Shown: piece by piece, positions 61,828-64,000 of the stretch
Position numbering within the stretch: position 1 is the stretch's first letter
How the letters are laid out: every line of letters begins with the position of its first letter
DNA from: Chlorokybus atmophyticus
Lineage: Eukaryota; Streptophyta; Chlorokybophyceae; Chlorokybales; Chlorokybaceae
Length of the DNA stretch: 64,000 bases
Reading direction: 5' to 3'
Assembly: GCA_009103225.1 (NCBI GenBank)
Contig: RHPI01000193.1
Coordinates: 554,650-618,649 of the forward strand
Notes under the pieces: generated by a model
Databases searched by the model: none
Told to the model about the DNA's origin: nothing
Seen by the model: only the letters and a program-made list of their open reading frames with translations
Position numbers and translations under genes: made by a program

Positions 61828-63971
61828 ATGGATGACATGGAGCATGTCTTTAGCTACGACAGCGCTGGCCTGGACGCCTTTGATGGCAGCCCTTTGCTGC
61901 TGGATTCTGGGCTAGAAGGCGACCGCCGTGCCGGTAGCGGACCCAAGTCAAGGCGCAGAGGCAGCTACAACTGCAGCAAGTGCGGGCAGCCGAAGAAAGG
62001 ACACACTTGCCCGCTGAAAGATGTGCCGATTGCCACGGTGGCAGTGACAGCTGTTCCTTGTGCTACTCCAGTGTCTGCAAAGAGGGTTGCTGCTGCTGCT
62101 TCTGATTGTAATGCACCAGCAAGGGCCATGCCCAATGCAACCCGCGAGTGGCTGCTGTCTCGACCCGGAGCTGTTGTCCGCCCATGCATGACCGTTGAAG
62201 ACATAGCTTCGGACCTTGTCGACTTTGACATGCAATGCTTTCCTGGCGAGACGCCCGAGCCAGTGCAGACCCGAGGAAGGTCAGTGTGTGCAAACCGCTT
62301 GTTGGTTGCCAGCATGCTTGTGCACGTTGTGGGCTGATTGGCAAATTACTTGACACACAGGCTGTCCATCTCTGAGCGAGTAGCTCGGAATGGCGTGCAT
62401 GCCTTGTCCGAAGACTGTTTACTCACAGTGCTATCATCGCTTTCACCTGAAGATCTTGTAGCTGCAGGTGATTATTTGTGCATGAGCCTTTCGTGCATGT
62501 ACCTTCAGCTGTTGCAACCCTAAGCTTTGTGTATTCTTGCAGGGTCTGTGTGCAAACGTTGGCAGGACTGCACAAGCAGGGTGTGGCAAGCTGTTACAGA
62601 GGCGAAGCTTGTTGTTCCTGCTGAGGAGCTGGAGGGGCGCAGTCACGTGCGACGGTCGTCTTCATCTCTGCAACACATGCAGTTGTTCGTGCACAGATGT
62701 CCCAACTTGACCAACCTTACCCTTCTCCTTGACAGGTATATTGCTGTCCTGTACGTGTCCTGATGCCATTGGTGTGAGCTTAACCTGCTATGACTGCTAA
62801 GCGAGGATATCCCTTTGTGTGTGGCCGTTTGCCGAGCAAGGTGTACTCTGCCTAACAATATGCATGTGTTGCAGGCATTGCGCAGTCAACGACGTGTTCC
62901 TGGCACAGCTGGCCTCTCTCAGACCAGGCCTACTGTCCTTTGATGTGCAGACGCGCATTGGAGCCGGCAACACAATCACAGGGTAAGTTCTAGCACAGAG
63001 TCATGCGCAGGTGCTGACGAATCACCTAGTTCATCGACAACGGACTCCTCACAGGATGGGACTTCAAGCCCTTGTCGACGGCTGCAAGAAGCTTCACACA
63101 CTGCAGGTCGATGGTTGCTCTGGAGTCAGCTCTGTACAGCTTTCATCCGATAGCTTGAAGACTCTGTGGCTTGGCAACTGCAGTGGCTTGGCACAGCTGG
63201 TGCGTAGGCTTGTAGAGGACAAACACTGTTGACATTGCAGGTTGATTTGATTGCATCACAGAGGCTGTATACAGAGTGGTTGGTAACTTACTTGACAAGG
63301 TGTTGCAGACGCTGCGATGCGAAAACCTTAAAGAGCTGGCCTTGGATTTCACGCCCCACCTTGACGACAGCAAGCCAGGTAGTTTTTCGTTGCTACCAGT
63401 TGCAAGTTCGTACACAGTCTCAACCGACACCTCTGCGTTGCAGTGTCGTCGCCAGGCTACACCATCCGAGTTCGTGCCCAGCTTGAGCACATCATGGGTC
63501 AGATTGCCGATAGCTGCCCGAGCCTGGTACGGCTTCAGGTCACTGCTCCCTTGCTTCATGATGGCGCTATTGAGGCGCTGCTCGATTGTGACATGAGGTA
63601 GGACATACTACAATCATGATCGATACATACACTGATTGTTTGGGTACTGTAATACCATAACCTCTTTGCCTGCAGCCACTTGCGAATGCTCTCCTTTGCA
63701 AACTGCCCTGCGTTGACTGATGAAGCTATCAAAGCGGTTGCCCACATCGTCGACAACCTCGAGTTGTTGGATGTCAGCGGGTAATGACATGTCTATGTTG
63801 TTTATGTATGTGTTGGTGTTTATGTTTGTTACATGCATGCAGCAAAACCCTAATGAAACGTTTATTGCAGGTGCAACAACTTATCTGATGATGCCTTGGA
63901 GCAAGTGCGGCAGGCGTATCATGGCACGTTGACGCACCTATATGTGGCACTGTGCCCTGAGATCACCATGG
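61828..63971 (+). CDS. F-box / leucine-rich repeat protein, C-terminus beyond window
   Basis: F-box/LRR proteins bring substrates to SCF ubiquitin ligases; the LRRs bind the substrate. Nine exons (61828-62279, 62361-62467, 62543-62735, 62875-62982, 63055-63199, 63309-63378, 63444-63597, 63676-63780, 63871-63971) join in phase, and the gene runs past the edge at a donor. Residues 1-60 are acidic, then CSKCGQPKKGHTC forms a small zinc-knuckle-like motif, followed by an Ala-rich linker. The F-box is ALSEDCLLTVLSSLSPEDLV with CKRWQDC. LRRs follow: CPNLTNLTLLLD, GLQALVDGCKKLHTLQVDGC, CPSLVRLQVTAP and DNLELLDVSGCNNLSDDALE. This is the Cys-containing LRR type of FBXL proteins. Confidence 0.88.
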
Positions 63972-64000
63972 GTACGTGCGCGCGTGTGTGCATGCATGTC

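Overview
This 64 kb window is nuclear DNA of a eukaryote, most likely an alga or other protist. The host genes have many short exons with GT-AG introns. They include a ribonucleotide reductase small subunit, a lipid-droplet-associated hydrolase, the elongation factor ELOF1, a J1-crystallin/ADP-ribosylglycohydrolase homologue, an i-type-lysozyme-like protein, an F-box/LRR protein and a tRNA-Val(AAC). Introns and intergenic DNA are rich in CA/TG and TGCA runs. No organelle or bacterial gene order is seen. I cannot name the species, and no gene here is diagnostic for a clade.

Layout. 1-0.2 kb: edge of an unknown gene (-). 0.9-10.35 kb: a decayed Ty3/Gypsy-type retroelement (+) in the order gag, two zinc knuckles, protease, cytosine-5 DNA methyltransferase, reverse transcriptase, RNase H, integrase, PHD finger. 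11.2-16.9 kb: a tandem segmental duplication carrying an unknown secreted acidic protein gene plus the 3' end of the reductase gene; copy 1 is broken and partly inverted. 16.5-19.8 kb: ribonucleotide reductase R2 (-), with E2F-like sites upstream. 20.4-24.0 kb: AT-richer satellite and minisatellite DNA. 24.3-37.6 kb: a gene-rich block built around a Plavaka-like (CACTA-type) DNA transposase (-, 33.1-36.2 kb). With it are an OTU-protease protein, a RING-like protein, a Zn-finger/Tudor/cytosine-5 methyltransferase, and two unknown genes at the edges. 42.1-44.3 kb: LDAH (+). 47.85 kb: tRNA-Val, followed by tandem repeats. 49.8-51.2 kb: lysozyme-like gene (-). 52.9-56.9 kb: J1-crystallin homologue (-). 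58.5-59.2 kb: ELOF1 (+). 61.8 kb to the edge: F-box/LRR gene (+).

The most striking point is that two unrelated mobile elements about 16 kb apart each carry their own cytosine-5 DNA methyltransferase. The Gypsy copy is dead: it has at least twelve in-frame stops, all explicable as C-to-T (or G-to-A) changes, plus frameshifts. The Plavaka block is much better preserved. It has convergent gene sets and shows near-identical GTACCAT/ATGGTAC palindromes in front of three of its transcription units. Its methyltransferase would read through intact if a duplicated 8-bp overlap at a single-N assembly join (32640) were collapsed. Methylation, ubiquitin-type chemistry (OTU, RING) and transposition thus appear packaged together. 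That joint function is inference.

Limits: exon boundaries were drawn by eye from splice signals, frame and family resemblance. No searches were run. Five single-N positions look like unresolved assembly overlaps and produce false frameshifts.
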